Below the pieces are notes generated by a model. The model was given only the letters and a program-made list of their open reading frames with translations, was not told the DNA's origin and did no database searches. From an uncultured Fidelibacterota bacterium (GTDB lineage Bacteria > Fidelibacterota > Marinisomatia > Marinisomatales > UBA1611), in the NCBI GenBank assembly GCA_913043235.1, contig CAJWLO010000009.1, positions 1-64,000 on the forward strand: a stretch of 64,000 nt of DNA. Direction: 5' to 3'. Position 1 is the stretch's first letter. Every line of letters starts with the position of its first letter. A program made the position numbers and the translations under genes. Of this stretch, positions 17,673 to 28,000 are shown piece by piece.

Positions 17673-19075
17673 TTAAGTATGGAAAAAATATGATTCAGAA
17701 GTATAAACTTATAATCATCTCATCATTGTTTTTAATATTATGCATGACACTTCCTGCACAATCCAGTCTGGAGAAGGATGCTTCCGATGAAGTATTAATC
17801 ACACTTCATGCAGAAGATGCATTTTTACCGGGTATTCTATCTATTCTTGCTAAAGAGAGCGGCTATAATATTGTTACCGACCCTAATGTTAATCAACAAG
17901 ATAAGATTTCCATACACCTTGACAATGTTCCTATTGAGCAAGCGATAAATCTTGTTGTTCGAGCTGTTGGCTTGAGTTATGAGATTGTTGGGAATTCCTT
18001 TCTGATTGCGGATCCCAGAAAATTGAAAGAAGAGGTAGGTGTCACATCCTATGTGATCACGCTGAAATACGCTTCTGCTGAAGATGTAAAAACGATTCTG
18101 CAGGATATTTCAGACCAGATCCAGGTTGATATATCCGGTAACAGGCTTCTGGTCAATGCTTCACCTAAAAAGATCGCTGAGATCATCGCAGTGATAGAAG
18201 AGATCGATGTTCCAGCTATTCAGATCATGCTGGAGACAAGGCTTATCGAAGTTGCAGTAGATGCAGAAGAACAGCTGGGTATTGATTGGTCCCGTCTGTC
18301 CAAGTATAGCACGATCCTGGCTGAGACAGGGGAAGAGATTACTTCTGGAGGAGGGTCGGTTCTTCCTGATGATCAGACACTTGGAGATCTTCCGGCAACT
18401 ATGGGATTTAACAGACTAAGCAATAAAAAAGATAAGACAAGATTTTATCCAAGATTTTTTAGCAGACAGTTGTCCGCATTTGATCTTACACTAGATCTTT
18501 TGTTAAAAGATAACAAAGCGGAAGTACTGGCGAATTCCCGTTTGACCACTATTAATGGTAGAGAAGCAAATATCAAGCTGGTGGATATCGTTCCTTATAT
18601 TCTCAGTTCCGGTGGTGTTGGTGGTCAGGTACAAGTTCAAAGAGAAGAAGTGGGAATAAAATTAAATATACTACCTACCGTGAACACGGATGGATTCATT
18701 ACAGTAAAGGTGGAACCTGAAGTTTCAACCATTTTTGAATTCATTGGCCCAGACAACAATATTCCCAGGGTAAAAAGCCGGACTTCATCAACCACAATCA
18801 GAGTTAAAGATGGGGAATCCATAATCATAGGCGGTCTTTTAAGTAATGATAAAAAAAGAACCGTTTACAAATTTCCCCTACTACATAAGATCCCTTATTT
18901 GGGAGAAAAAATATTTACAAGCAATAATGTTGTTGAGCGTAAAACGGATCTTATTGTTCAGATCACTCCAAAAATTGTTGTTGATGCATATACAGGTATT
19001 ACTAAAACAAATGATATGATTCAATATGAAAAGAATGTGGTGAACCCTAAACCATTATTGCAGCAAGGAGAGTAA
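17669..19075 (+). CDS. pilQ: Type IV pilus secretin PilQ
   Basis: This 468-residue outer-membrane secretin forms the gated channel for the pilus. A signal peptide is followed by an STN-like N0 domain (about 40-115), one N1/KH-like domain (about 120-185, VTSYVITLKYASAEDVKTIL) and the secretin core (about 190-450). The core shows VEVLAN-like EVLANSRLTTINGREA, VGIKLNILPTV and the IIIGGLLSNDKKRTVYKFP signature. It lacks the AMIN domains of longer PilQ proteins. The start at 17669 overlaps the PilP stop; an in-frame ATG at 17690 is an alternative and gives an equally good signal peptide. Confidence 0.93.
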   Translation: MIKYGKNMIQKYKLIIISSLFLILCMTLPAQSSLEKDASDEVLITLHAEDAFLPGILSILAKESGYNIVTDPNVNQQDKISIHLDNVPIEQAINLVVRAVGLSYEIVGNSFLIADPRKLKEEVGVTSYVITLKYASAEDVKTILQDISDQIQVDISGNRLLVNASPKKIAEIIAVIEEIDVPAIQIMLETRLIEVAVDAEEQLGIDWSRLSKYSTILAETGEEITSGGGSVLPDDQTLGDLPATMGFNRLSNKKDKTRFYPRFFSRQLSAFDLTLDLLLKDNKAEVLANSRLTTINGREANIKLVDIVPYILSSGGVGGQVQVQREEVGIKLNILPTVNTDGFITVKVEPEVSTIFEFIGPDNNIPRVKSRTSSTTIRVKDGESIIIGGLLSNDKKRTVYKFPLLHKIPYLGEKIFTSNNVVERKTDLIVQITPKIVVDAYTGITKTNDMIQYEKNVVNPKPLLQQGE

Positions 19076-19077
19076 TC

Positions 19078-21402
19078 ATGAAGAGGATTATAACTCAATT
19101 ATTTTCTTATGTACTATTAATCTCACTGTTGCCCCATTCTTCATGTGATGACCGAATCCCCGATGATAGTGCAACTGCTGAGAGTGGCTCTTTGGTCTTA
19201 GTTACACGGTATATTGTGGGATCTACTTCGAATCCCGTCATTGTAGGGGAAGTTTTATCCAACCCCCAAGCCAGTGCAGTTGTTATTGCCAGGCTTTTAG
19301 ATGGAGATGGTGAAGGTGTGAATGGGAAATCATTAAGTTTTTCTGTTTCAGGAGTCACCGGTAGTTTTGATACCAATGATCCTACCACAAAGTATGTGCC
19401 GAATTTTAAGGAATACGGTTTTCCTGATCTAGGAGGAAATGGCTATGCGATAGCTCGTTTTACCCCTGACTTGAATGAGAAAAAAATTGAGACTACAAGC
19501 TCATCTGGAGCGATCATTACTGTTAAATATACTGACGATATTATTGATTATGTCGAGTTCTCAGTATATGACAAGCAGGATCTGGTTTGGCCATATACTA
19601 TTAATATTTCTGCAGATGATCAAGTGGATTTAGGTGGCTCTTCTGATTTTGAGGTTTTATTAGAGAATGCTTACGGTGATGAGCTATCTGGAGTGAATCT
19701 GATTCTTGATTCTGAGCAAGGAAGCTTGCAGTGCGCTGATACTTGTTTTACGGATGATGCTGGGAAGATACAAACAGTTTTCGAAGCGTACAGTTTTGAT
19801 GATAATGTTGGGCCAGGAGCAGTAAAGGTAAAATATTACCATCCAGAAATACAGGATAGTGTTTCTGTAACACAACAGATCATTATTGGTTCGGAGAGTG
19901 TAATAGGTAATTGTGCTGATTTACAGATTCCTTCCTCAGTACCGAGTACTATTGTTGTTAAGAACGGTGGCGGTGTGGAATCAACCTTAATAAAGGCAGA
20001 ATTATATGATCAAAGTAATAACCTAATTAATGAATCAAAGTTGGTTCGGTTTAAATTATATCCTGTTCTAGAAGGTTGTTATTTAGAAGAACCTGGTGTT
20101 ACAGATACGTCGGTTTACAGCATAAATGGAATCGCTAGTGTATCGGTAAATAGTGGTACTAGACCCGGTCCTATACGTGTAGAAGTAAGTACAGATTGTG
20201 ATCTTGATGGTGAGATTGATGTTTACGCTTCAAAAACAGCAGTCATTATTGAAGCAGGACCACCCCATTTTATAGTAGCAGACTGGAGTGTTAATTCCAC
20301 ACAATCATCTGGAGCCTGTTTTTATCAGAGACAAATTGGTGCATTGGTATATGACCGATACTATAATCCTGTTGAAGATAGTATATATGTTTACTGGACC
20401 TTAGAGCCTTTAGATACGAATACTGTAGCGGAAGCATCAGTGCAAGGAACTAGTTTTACATATAATACACCGTGGGAAAATGGTTCTGAACCTACACATG
20501 GTATGGCTTTTTCCACTTTGGTATATGATAATGATTACCAAGGAAAGAATTGTATTATTACAGCATACACATGGGGAGACGATATAAATGGAGACGGTGT
20601 ATATGGTGACTCCATTGGTACTATTATTAACCTACAAGATGGTTATTCTCAAGTTTCTTTATTTGAACCAACGGTTACCGTTTCGGTACCAATTACTGCA
20701 TATGATTTTACATTGCCATTCCCTACCGATTCGCTTATAATGACTCTAACTGCACGTGTTACAACTGCGGATTGTGATGAACCAGTTGAAGGAGTACCCA
20801 TCTCTTTCTCTGGAAATAATATTGTGGCTTGGCAAGAGTTTAGTTATGAAAATGAAAGGGTAGATTTAAATGGAAATGGTGTTATTGATGAAGGAGAAGG
20901 TTGGATTGATGAAGGATTAGAAATTAATGGTGTTCTTGAAGGAAGTGGCGATGGAATTTTTACCTGGCGTGATTACGGTGCAGATGATGACCCCGCTACT
21001 TCAGATGAGGGTAACTATAATGATGACCACGATGCTATTGATATTACAGGTGATGGTGAATGGGATGTCCCAGAAAAATCAGAATTTTTCAATGATTGGG
21101 GTATTGATGGTCTACCAAATACTTTTGATGAAGGAGAAGGAAATGGTGAGTGGGATGGCTTCCATATGCTAGGAGGTCTACCAATTGTAAACACGGATAA
21201 GAATGGTACTGCTCTTATAACAGTCATTTTCGTTAAGGAACAATGTCAATGGGCTTCTTATGATGACCAGAATGAACTTTGCTACTGGGACCAAGCTGAT
21301 GCAACAATTATCGCTACTTGTCTCATCCCTACCATAACGCAAAGTGACCCAGTAAGTATTATTTTAACCAGAGCAGCAACACCAGGGCCTGTATGTCAGT
21401 AG
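19078..21402 (+). CDS. Exported Ig-like repeat protein inside the pilus locus
   Basis: This 774-residue protein has an N-terminal hydrophobic segment ending in LLPHSSCDD; the cysteine could be a lipoprotein site, though the residue at -3 is His and the lipobox is poor. The rest is beta-rich. It shows bacterial Ig-like (Big/invasin-type) patterns such as VVIARLLDGDGEGVNGKSL and, from about 595 to 665, calcium-loop motifs DLNGNGVIDEGEG and DITGDGEWD. A clear AGGAG precedes the ATG, 2 bases after pilQ. Its 3' end overlaps pilB by 10 bases, so it is co-translated with the machine genes. A role as secretin-associated or surface adhesin is plausible, but no known pilus component matches. Confidence 0.75.
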   Translation: MKRIITQLFSYVLLISLLPHSSCDDRIPDDSATAESGSLVLVTRYIVGSTSNPVIVGEVLSNPQASAVVIARLLDGDGEGVNGKSLSFSVSGVTGSFDTNDPTTKYVPNFKEYGFPDLGGNGYAIARFTPDLNEKKIETTSSSGAIITVKYTDDIIDYVEFSVYDKQDLVWPYTINISADDQVDLGGSSDFEVLLENAYGDELSGVNLILDSEQGSLQCADTCFTDDAGKIQTVFEAYSFDDNVGPGAVKVKYYHPEIQDSVSVTQQIIIGSESVIGNCADLQIPSSVPSTIVVKNGGGVESTLIKAELYDQSNNLINESKLVRFKLYPVLEGCYLEEPGVTDTSVYSINGIASVSVNSGTRPGPIRVEVSTDCDLDGEIDVYASKTAVIIEAGPPHFIVADWSVNSTQSSGACFYQRQIGALVYDRYYNPVEDSIYVYWTLEPLDTNTVAEASVQGTSFTYNTPWENGSEPTHGMAFSTLVYDNDYQGKNCIITAYTWGDDINGDGVYGDSIGTIINLQDGYSQVSLFEPTVTVSVPITAYDFTLPFPTDSLIMTLTARVTTADCDEPVEGVPISFSGNNIVAWQEFSYENERVDLNGNGVIDEGEGWIDEGLEINGVLEGSGDGIFTWRDYGADDDPATSDEGNYNDDHDAIDITGDGEWDVPEKSEFFNDWGIDGLPNTFDEGEGNGEWDGFHMLGGLPIVNTDKNGTALITVIFVKEQCQWASYDDQNELCYWDQADATIIATCLIPTITQSDPVSIILTRAATPGPVCQ

Positions 21403-23114
21403 AATTTAATCCACAGTTTTCTAGAATAGGTGAGATCCTTGTTCACGAACAGAAGATATCAGATGATCAGTTGAATGAGGCCCTTGCTCAGCAAAAGAAT
21501 ACCCATGAAAAACTCGGTCAGACACTCATGGATTTAAATCTTATCGAAGAAGATGATTTAATGACTGTTTATTCTATGCAGTTGGGATATAAAAAAGCAG
21601 ATAATTTTATTTTATTGGATGCGGATCCTGATGTAGCCGCTATGATCCCAGAAGATTTTGCCAGGACCAACCGCGTAATGGCTGTGAGTAAGAATGAAGC
21701 AACACTGGTTGTTGCCATGGAAGATCCTGAAGATCTAGTGGCTATTGATTCTATCAAGAGGCTGACTAATCTGAATCCTGATATTCTAGTGGTTGGTCCA
21801 ACCTTACTTGAGAAAGCATTAGAAAAGGTATATGGTGAAATCCAAAAATCGGCAGAAGTTGATGAAGCTATCTCTGGCATAACAGTTGTGTCAGGGGAAG
21901 AAGGTTCGGAAGAGCTGGTAGATTTATCTCCTGATAAAGCTTCAGCAGAAGATGCACCTATTGTAAAACTGGTAAATTTGATCCTGCAGGAAGCAATTAA
22001 GGAACGGGCCACTGATATACATCTTGAGCCCCAAGAAGGACAAGTGACAGTAAGAATTCGTATTGATGGTGTACTGCAAACCATTATGACTCCGCCAATA
22101 TCTTCCTTAAGTGGCTTATCCACACGCATTAAAATATTATCCAAATTAAATATTGCAGAAAAACGTTTACCCCAGGATGGGCGATTTTCCATTAAGGCTC
22201 CTGGTAAAGATATTGATGTACGTGTTTCCATTTTGCCTACCGTATATGGGGAAAAGGTCGTCATGCGCTTACTGGATAAGACCGGTTTTGATTTCAGCCT
22301 TTCTTCATTAGGATTTCCAAAAGATCATCTTGGCGTTTTCAAGAAAGTGATCAATCAGCCCTATGGTTTGGTGGTCGTTTCTGGCCCCACCGGTTCGGGG
22401 AAGTCCACATCACTATATGCATCCTTGAAGGAAATCAAAAGTGAACGAACCAATATTACCACTGTGGAAGACCCGGTTGAGTATCAGTTAGATGGTATTA
22501 ATCAGGTGCAGGTTTTTGAAGATATTGGTTTGACATTTTCTGGTTCTCTTCGCTCCATTTTGCGTCAAGATCCAGACATATTATTAATCGGAGAAATTCG
22601 TGATGCAGAAACAGCAGATATTGCTGTAAAATTTGCACTTACAGGCCATCTGGTATTTTCCACTGTCCATGCCAATGATGCTCCAGGGACAATTACTCGT
22701 TTACTTGATATTGGCATTGCTCCTTTTCTTGTGGGCTCCTGCTTAAACTTGGTCATGGCCCAGAGACTGGTACGTCGCATATGTGCCAAGTGCAAAGAGA
22801 AATTTACTCCTTCAAAGGAGGAGTTAGCCTTAATTGGTCTAGACCCTTCCCTTGTTAAGGATAATCTTTGGAGAGGAAAAGGCTGTGCTGAATGCCGAAA
22901 TACTGGGTATCGAGGCCGAACAGCTATTTTTGAAATGATTCCATTGTCGAGAGACCTTCGTGGCCTTGTGTATGATAACGCCAATGAAGATGAGATTCGG
23001 GAAGCAGCATTAAAAAATGGGATGACTGCTCTTCGAGAAGCGGGAATTAAAAGAGTCCTGGATGGAACAACAACCATAGAAGAAATCTTACGCTCAACGG
23101 TTGAAGACTTGTAA
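21393..23114 (+). CDS. pilB: Pilus extension ATPase PilB (GspE family)
   Basis: This 573-residue cytoplasmic ATPase drives pilus polymerisation. The N-terminal domain (1-70) has the tandem MshEN-type pattern RIGEILVHEQKISDDQLNEAL then KLGQTLMDLNLIEEDDL; in MshE this domain binds cyclic di-GMP. Walker A is GPTGSGKST at about 331-339. Walker B is DILLIGEIRD and the His box is HLVFSTVHAND. A zinc-binding C4 site is formed by CAKC (464-467) and CAEC (498-501), as in GspE/PilB. The start overlaps the preceding gene by 10 bases and the stop overlaps pilC by one. Confidence 0.95.
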   Translation: MSVEFNPQFSRIGEILVHEQKISDDQLNEALAQQKNTHEKLGQTLMDLNLIEEDDLMTVYSMQLGYKKADNFILLDADPDVAAMIPEDFARTNRVMAVSKNEATLVVAMEDPEDLVAIDSIKRLTNLNPDILVVGPTLLEKALEKVYGEIQKSAEVDEAISGITVVSGEEGSEELVDLSPDKASAEDAPIVKLVNLILQEAIKERATDIHLEPQEGQVTVRIRIDGVLQTIMTPPISSLSGLSTRIKILSKLNIAEKRLPQDGRFSIKAPGKDIDVRVSILPTVYGEKVVMRLLDKTGFDFSLSSLGFPKDHLGVFKKVINQPYGLVVVSGPTGSGKSTSLYASLKEIKSERTNITTVEDPVEYQLDGINQVQVFEDIGLTFSGSLRSILRQDPDILLIGEIRDAETADIAVKFALTGHLVFSTVHANDAPGTITRLLDIGIAPFLVGSCLNLVMAQRLVRRICAKCKEKFTPSKEELALIGLDPSLVKDNLWRGKGCAECRNTGYRGRTAIFEMIPLSRDLRGLVYDNANEDEIREAALKNGMTALREAGIKRVLDGTTTIEEILRSTVEDL

Positions 23115-24361
23115 TGTCTGTATTCCAATACTTGATAAAAGACCTGGAAGGGAAACGTAAGGAAGGCGAAATCCGTGCAGAATCATTGGACTTGGCTGTA
23201 CAAAAACTTACTACTGGTGGGCAAATGGTTATTTCTCTTAAGGAAACGGATGATACATTGGATTTTCTGGGACCTTTCATAGATGAAATTCAGCTCTCCA
23301 TTGAGAAAGCGAAAAACCGTATTCCTCTATCCAATCTTGTATTTTTTACCCGCCAGCTTGCAACAATGTTTTCCGCTGGTTTAACCTTGGAGCGCGCAAT
23401 CCAGAGTCTGTCAGTAGAAGAAAAACATAAGAAATTTAAAAAAATACTCGTTACCGTTGGTGGTAATATCAGAAAAGGTATGAATCTTTCAGAATCATTA
23501 TCCAGGCATCCTGGCGTATTTAATAATTTATTTGTTGCTTTGACCAGAGCCGGTGAAGTGAGTGGTAATTTGAACGAAATTCTTGATCAGTTGGCATCCT
23601 ATTTGGAGAATCTAGATGATACAAGAAGAAAAGTAAAATCGGCAATGAATTATCCTGTATTCATGGTTATTTTTCTTGGGGTAATGCTATCGGCTATGTT
23701 TCTCTGGATTATCCCAAAATTCTCGGATGTCTATGCTCAGCTTGGTGCAAATCTCCCCACGGCGACAAAGCAGTTAATGAAGTTTAGTGCTTGGTTCAGT
23801 CAGAATGCGGGAATTATGATTTTTGTTTTTCTGGTTTCGATGTTTGTATTATGGCTGGTTTCGAAAACGCAGCGTGGAGGATTTATTCTGGATGCCACAA
23901 AATTGAAGCTTCCTGTCTTTGGGAGTCTTATTAATCAATCTATCTTAAACAAATTTTGTAAAACATTTGGAATTCTTTTAGCAGCAGGAGTTCCTGTCTT
24001 GGAATCCACAGCTTTATTGAAAAAAGTGGTGGAGAATAAGGTATATGCAAAAGCCATTGATGATGCATCAGATTATATCAGAGATGGTTATAATATATCT
24101 ACAGCACTAAGGAGGACGGAAGTGTTTCCGTCAATTTTGCTTCAATTAGCGTCTACTGGAGAAGATACAGGGGAGCTGGATGACCTTTTGGACCGGGCTG
24201 CAGATTATTATCAAAAACAGGTGGATGCCCTTGTTGAAAGAATGACTACGTTGATTGAGCCTTTGTTGATTCTGTTGGTTGGTGCAGTAATTGCTCTTAT
24301 GGTTGTTCTCACCTACCTTCCAGTATTTCATCTTGGTTCTGCATTACAATCAGGTTTATGA
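23114..24361 (+). CDS. pilC: Type IV pilus inner-membrane platform protein PilC
   Basis: This 415-residue polytopic membrane protein has two T2SSF domains. The first is at about 75-195 (FFTRQLATMFSAGLTLERAI ... GEVSGNLNEIL), the second at about 275-400 (FCKTFGILLAAGVPVLES ... GEDTGELDDLLDRAADYY). Three membrane helices are in the usual places. PilC couples the PilB/PilT motors to pilin extraction from the membrane. The length is typical. TAATG joins it to pilB, and the 3' end overlaps the peptidase gene by 4 bases. Confidence 0.95.
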   Translation: MSVFQYLIKDLEGKRKEGEIRAESLDLAVQKLTTGGQMVISLKETDDTLDFLGPFIDEIQLSIEKAKNRIPLSNLVFFTRQLATMFSAGLTLERAIQSLSVEEKHKKFKKILVTVGGNIRKGMNLSESLSRHPGVFNNLFVALTRAGEVSGNLNEILDQLASYLENLDDTRRKVKSAMNYPVFMVIFLGVMLSAMFLWIIPKFSDVYAQLGANLPTATKQLMKFSAWFSQNAGIMIFVFLVSMFVLWLVSKTQRGGFILDATKLKLPVFGSLINQSILNKFCKTFGILLAAGVPVLESTALLKKVVENKVYAKAIDDASDYIRDGYNISTALRRTEVFPSILLQLASTGEDTGELDDLLDRAADYYQKQVDALVERMTTLIEPLLILLVGAVIALMVVLTYLPVFHLGSALQSGL

Positions 24362-25014
24362 TGAATATTATTTATAACATATTGGCTGGAGCAGCAGGTA
24401 TTTTTGTTGGTTATATTTTAAAACTTGCGGTTAACTGGCTGCGTATTGATGATTATGAAATCCGTGGTCATACTTATACTTTAGAGATTATTTGCGGGGC
24501 ATTATTCTTATGGTCATTTTTACATATGCCTATAAATGAGGCGATTATTTTTTCTCATATTGCATCCATCTTGGTTGCTATTGGGATAGTAGACTACCAT
24601 ACCATGCAAATCCCACTTCTTTTTATTTTAGGCGGAATCGTAATGGCCTTGGCTGGAATTTTAATAGGGTTGATATCATGGACTGCGGTATTCTGGGGGA
24701 TCTTTATAGGTGCTTTTATCCCTGGCATGATTATGTGTATCACCTGGCTTATTACAAAAAGGCAGGGAATGGGATATGGTGATATCCAAATGGGTATTGT
24801 ATTGGGTGCCTGGTTGGGACCCATGCGAATGGCCCTAACGTTATTTGGAGCGGCTGTACTTAGTTTATTAACCTGGATATTTATCTCAATTCGAAAAGGT
24901 TTTGATCGAGATAGGGCATTACCATTTGCACCTTTTCTTGCACTAGCCGGAATTGGTATTTACATTGGCAGTGTCTATTATCCGTCTTTTTTTTACATAC
25001 TTAACACACAATAA
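24358..25014 (+). CDS. pilD: Prepilin peptidase (A24), without N-terminal methylase domain
   Basis: This 218-residue polytopic membrane aspartyl peptidase cleaves prepilins after the -1 Gly. The catalytic aspartates are in VDYHTMQIP (D79) and GMGYGDIQMG (D142). Standard PilD is about 270-290 residues. The zinc-cysteine N-terminal domain (C-x2-C pairs) is absent, as in short TadV/FlaK-like or some FCB peptidases, so N-methylation by this protein is doubtful. The ATG overlaps the pilC stop. It ends the pilus gene run and is followed 8 bases later by a large exported protein. Confidence 0.88.
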   Translation: MMNIIYNILAGAAGIFVGYILKLAVNWLRIDDYEIRGHTYTLEIICGALFLWSFLHMPINEAIIFSHIASILVAIGIVDYHTMQIPLLFILGGIVMALAGILIGLISWTAVFWGIFIGAFIPGMIMCITWLITKRQGMGYGDIQMGIVLGAWLGPMRMALTLFGAAVLSLLTWIFISIRKGFDRDRALPFAPFLALAGIGIYIGSVYYPSFFYILNTQ

Positions 25015-25022
25015 CGATAATC

Positions 25023-28000
25023 ATGAACCAAAGAAAAATATTTTTTATTATTCTAATGGCATATAATCTTATTTTGGCAGCTGGATCCAATAAAAAGCAT
25101 CTTTATACCGGTTTTTCATCTATGGAATCTGGCACAGAAAATTTTATCCAATATCGGACCCCAGAATTTGAATTAAAGCAGATTGTCAAGGATGGGAAAT
25201 CTTTTGTAAAACCAATCATGAAAAACTCAGGTACTGTTTCATCTATAGGTCAGCCATTTCTTCCATCAACGAGTACTTATTATGGTGTCGATCCTGGTAC
25301 GTCCTTTGGTGTTAATATTAATATTATTTCATCAGAAGTAATCCAAGATGTTGATATCCTTCCTATGGTAGGGTTGGATTCTGAAGAATTTTATGGTGAT
25401 AATGATAAAGGGAATGAATATCAAGTTAATGAATTTTTCCCTCCTGAAATAGTATCTGTTTCAAATCCAATTATTTTTAGGGAATTATCTATGGTCCAAG
25501 TGACTATAACGCCTTTCCAATATAATCCTATTAGTAAGGAACTTTTGATAATCCACCAGGCCGATATAGAGCTGGTCGAAAATGGAAGCTATCAAATACC
25601 ATTTATACCAGTGCGCAGTTCCAGAGCATTTGAATCTCTATATCAAGCCATGGTCGTTAACTATGAGTCCCTTAATAGGACTCAATTAGAATATCAGAGA
25701 CCGTCAATCTTATATGTTCTGCCTAGTAATATTGGTAACCTATTGAATACGGTCCAGTCCCTAATGGATTGGAAATCCCGGGTTGGTTATGAAGTGAATT
25801 ATGTATCATCATCTAACATCGTAAATAACAAGAATAATTTGAGGGATTACATTGAAAATGCATATCAAACCTGGGAAAATCCGCCTGAATATGTGACAAT
25901 AGTTGGAGATGCAGAAGGGAGCTATGATATTCCAACATGGTTCGAAAGTTGGAGTGGATATAATGGAGAAGGGGACCATCCTTACGCTCTGTTAGAAGGT
26001 GGAGATCAATATCCTGAAGTTTTTATTGGACGTATATCATTTGATACTCAATCAGACTTACAGACTCAGATTAATAAACTTCTGAATTATGAGTCCGCAC
26101 CTTACATGGGGGAAAACTGGTTTGAAAGGGCCTGCCTGACTGGAGATCCAACAACTTCTGGGATATCTTGTGTTATTACCAATGAGCATATTAATGAAAT
26201 GTTTGATCTCAGGAATTTTCAGGAAGTGAACACAATATATAACGGTTCATTTGCAAGCCAGATGACTGCGAGTATTTCAGAAGGCATATCATTTTTTAAT
26301 TATCGAGGTTATTGGGGTGTCAGTGGTTTTACATCAAATAATTTGAATCAGACAACAAATGGATTTATGCTACCAATAGCTACAATCATTACGTGTGGAA
26401 CCGGTTCATTTGCAAATGAAGAATCATTATCTGAAGCTTTTACCCGGGCTGGAACTGCTTCAAATCCAAAAGGATCTGTTGTTTGTATTGGCTCAGCTAC
26501 ATTAGGGACACATACTCTATTTAATAATATGGTAGATATGGGTTTTTACTATGGTGCATTAATTGAGGAAATAGAATCTGTTGGCGGTGCCTTGATGTAT
26601 GGGAAAATGATGCTGCATAAAAATTATCCTTCAAATCCAAATAGCTATGCAAATATTTTTGCTCATTGGAATAACCTGATAGGGGATGCTTCTCTACAAA
26701 TGTGGACATCTTATCCTCAGATGCTTACTGCTGATCATCCTTATGCAGTTAGTAAAGGAACTAATTTTGTAGATATTATCATTAATGGGGAAAATGGTGG
26801 TGTTGAAAATGTATGGGTTACTATTTTATTAGATAATGAAATATTTGAGTCAGGATATACTGATGATGAAGGTAGAGTACGTTTATCAGTTACGTCTACT
26901 CAAGAAAGTGAAGTATTGCTAACTGCTACCAAACAAAATTATTATCCCTACCAAAGCTCATTCCAGATCTATGATCCTGGAGTATCAGTGCATGTTAACC
27001 CTGAACTGATTATTGTTGATGATGATGATGATGGTGATTCCCAAGGCAATAACAATGGTAAAGCGAATGGAGGAGAAATCATTGAATTGTTTGTTGGGAT
27101 TACTAACTATGGGAACCAGGATGCTGAAAATATTATTGGTACACTGATTTCAGATAACACCAACGTAATCATTCAAAATAACGAAGTTGCTTACGGAAAT
27201 TTATCATCTGGAGAATCTGTTTTGTCGGCAGAACCTTTTATTATTGCATTAAATGATGGTCTTACTGAAGGAACTGATCTAGGGCTTGCAATTAATTTGT
27301 ATGACACTACTGGTAATTCCAGCAATGATATTATTGATGTAAATGTTGCAGGGAATATGATTGTAGCAACCAGGATAGATGTTCTTGGTACAGTTGAAGA
27401 TGTATTACCTCCCGGGGAATCATCAAGTATAGCAATTCGATTGGAAAATATGGGCTCCACGACTGCATATAATATTGTGGGTACGATTACAAGTCCGTCG
27501 CCATTTATTGAAATCTTAGACGAGATTGGTACTTGGACATCTATTCCTGCCAACGGAAGTATGGTCAATAATGAAAATACTTTTGTAATTAGTGCTCTTG
27601 AAGAAACTATTCCAGGAGCAACTGCTTATTTAATGGTCAATATTGAAACAGAGAATGGATACACGACTAATTCTGTTTTGGAAATCCAGATTGGTACCCC
27701 TACAGTCTACGATCCTGTAGGCCCTGATGACCATGGATATTACATTTATGATAGTGGGGATATTGGGTATTTATTATCACCCGTGTACAATTGGATAGAA
27801 ATAGACAGTCGTTACGGTGGTGAAGGTACTCATCTTAATTCTCTTACAGATAACGGAGATAACGGCGATGATGTGCAAACAATAGATCTTCCGTTTACGT
27901 TTAAAATGTATGGCATAGATTATAATCAGATCAGCATTTGTTCTAATGGTTGGATATCAATGGGTGATACAGATATGGAATCATTTCGAAATTACCAGAT

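Noticed and set aside
21569-22264. Long open frame antisense to pilB (231 codons)
   Set aside because: pilB is certain here, and the antisense product is Ser/Thr-rich without recognisable motifs.
27013-27045. GAT-rich repeat in the first C25-like gene
   Set aside because: It only encodes a short run of aspartates, is too small to be a meaningful microsatellite, and fits a calcium-rich loop.
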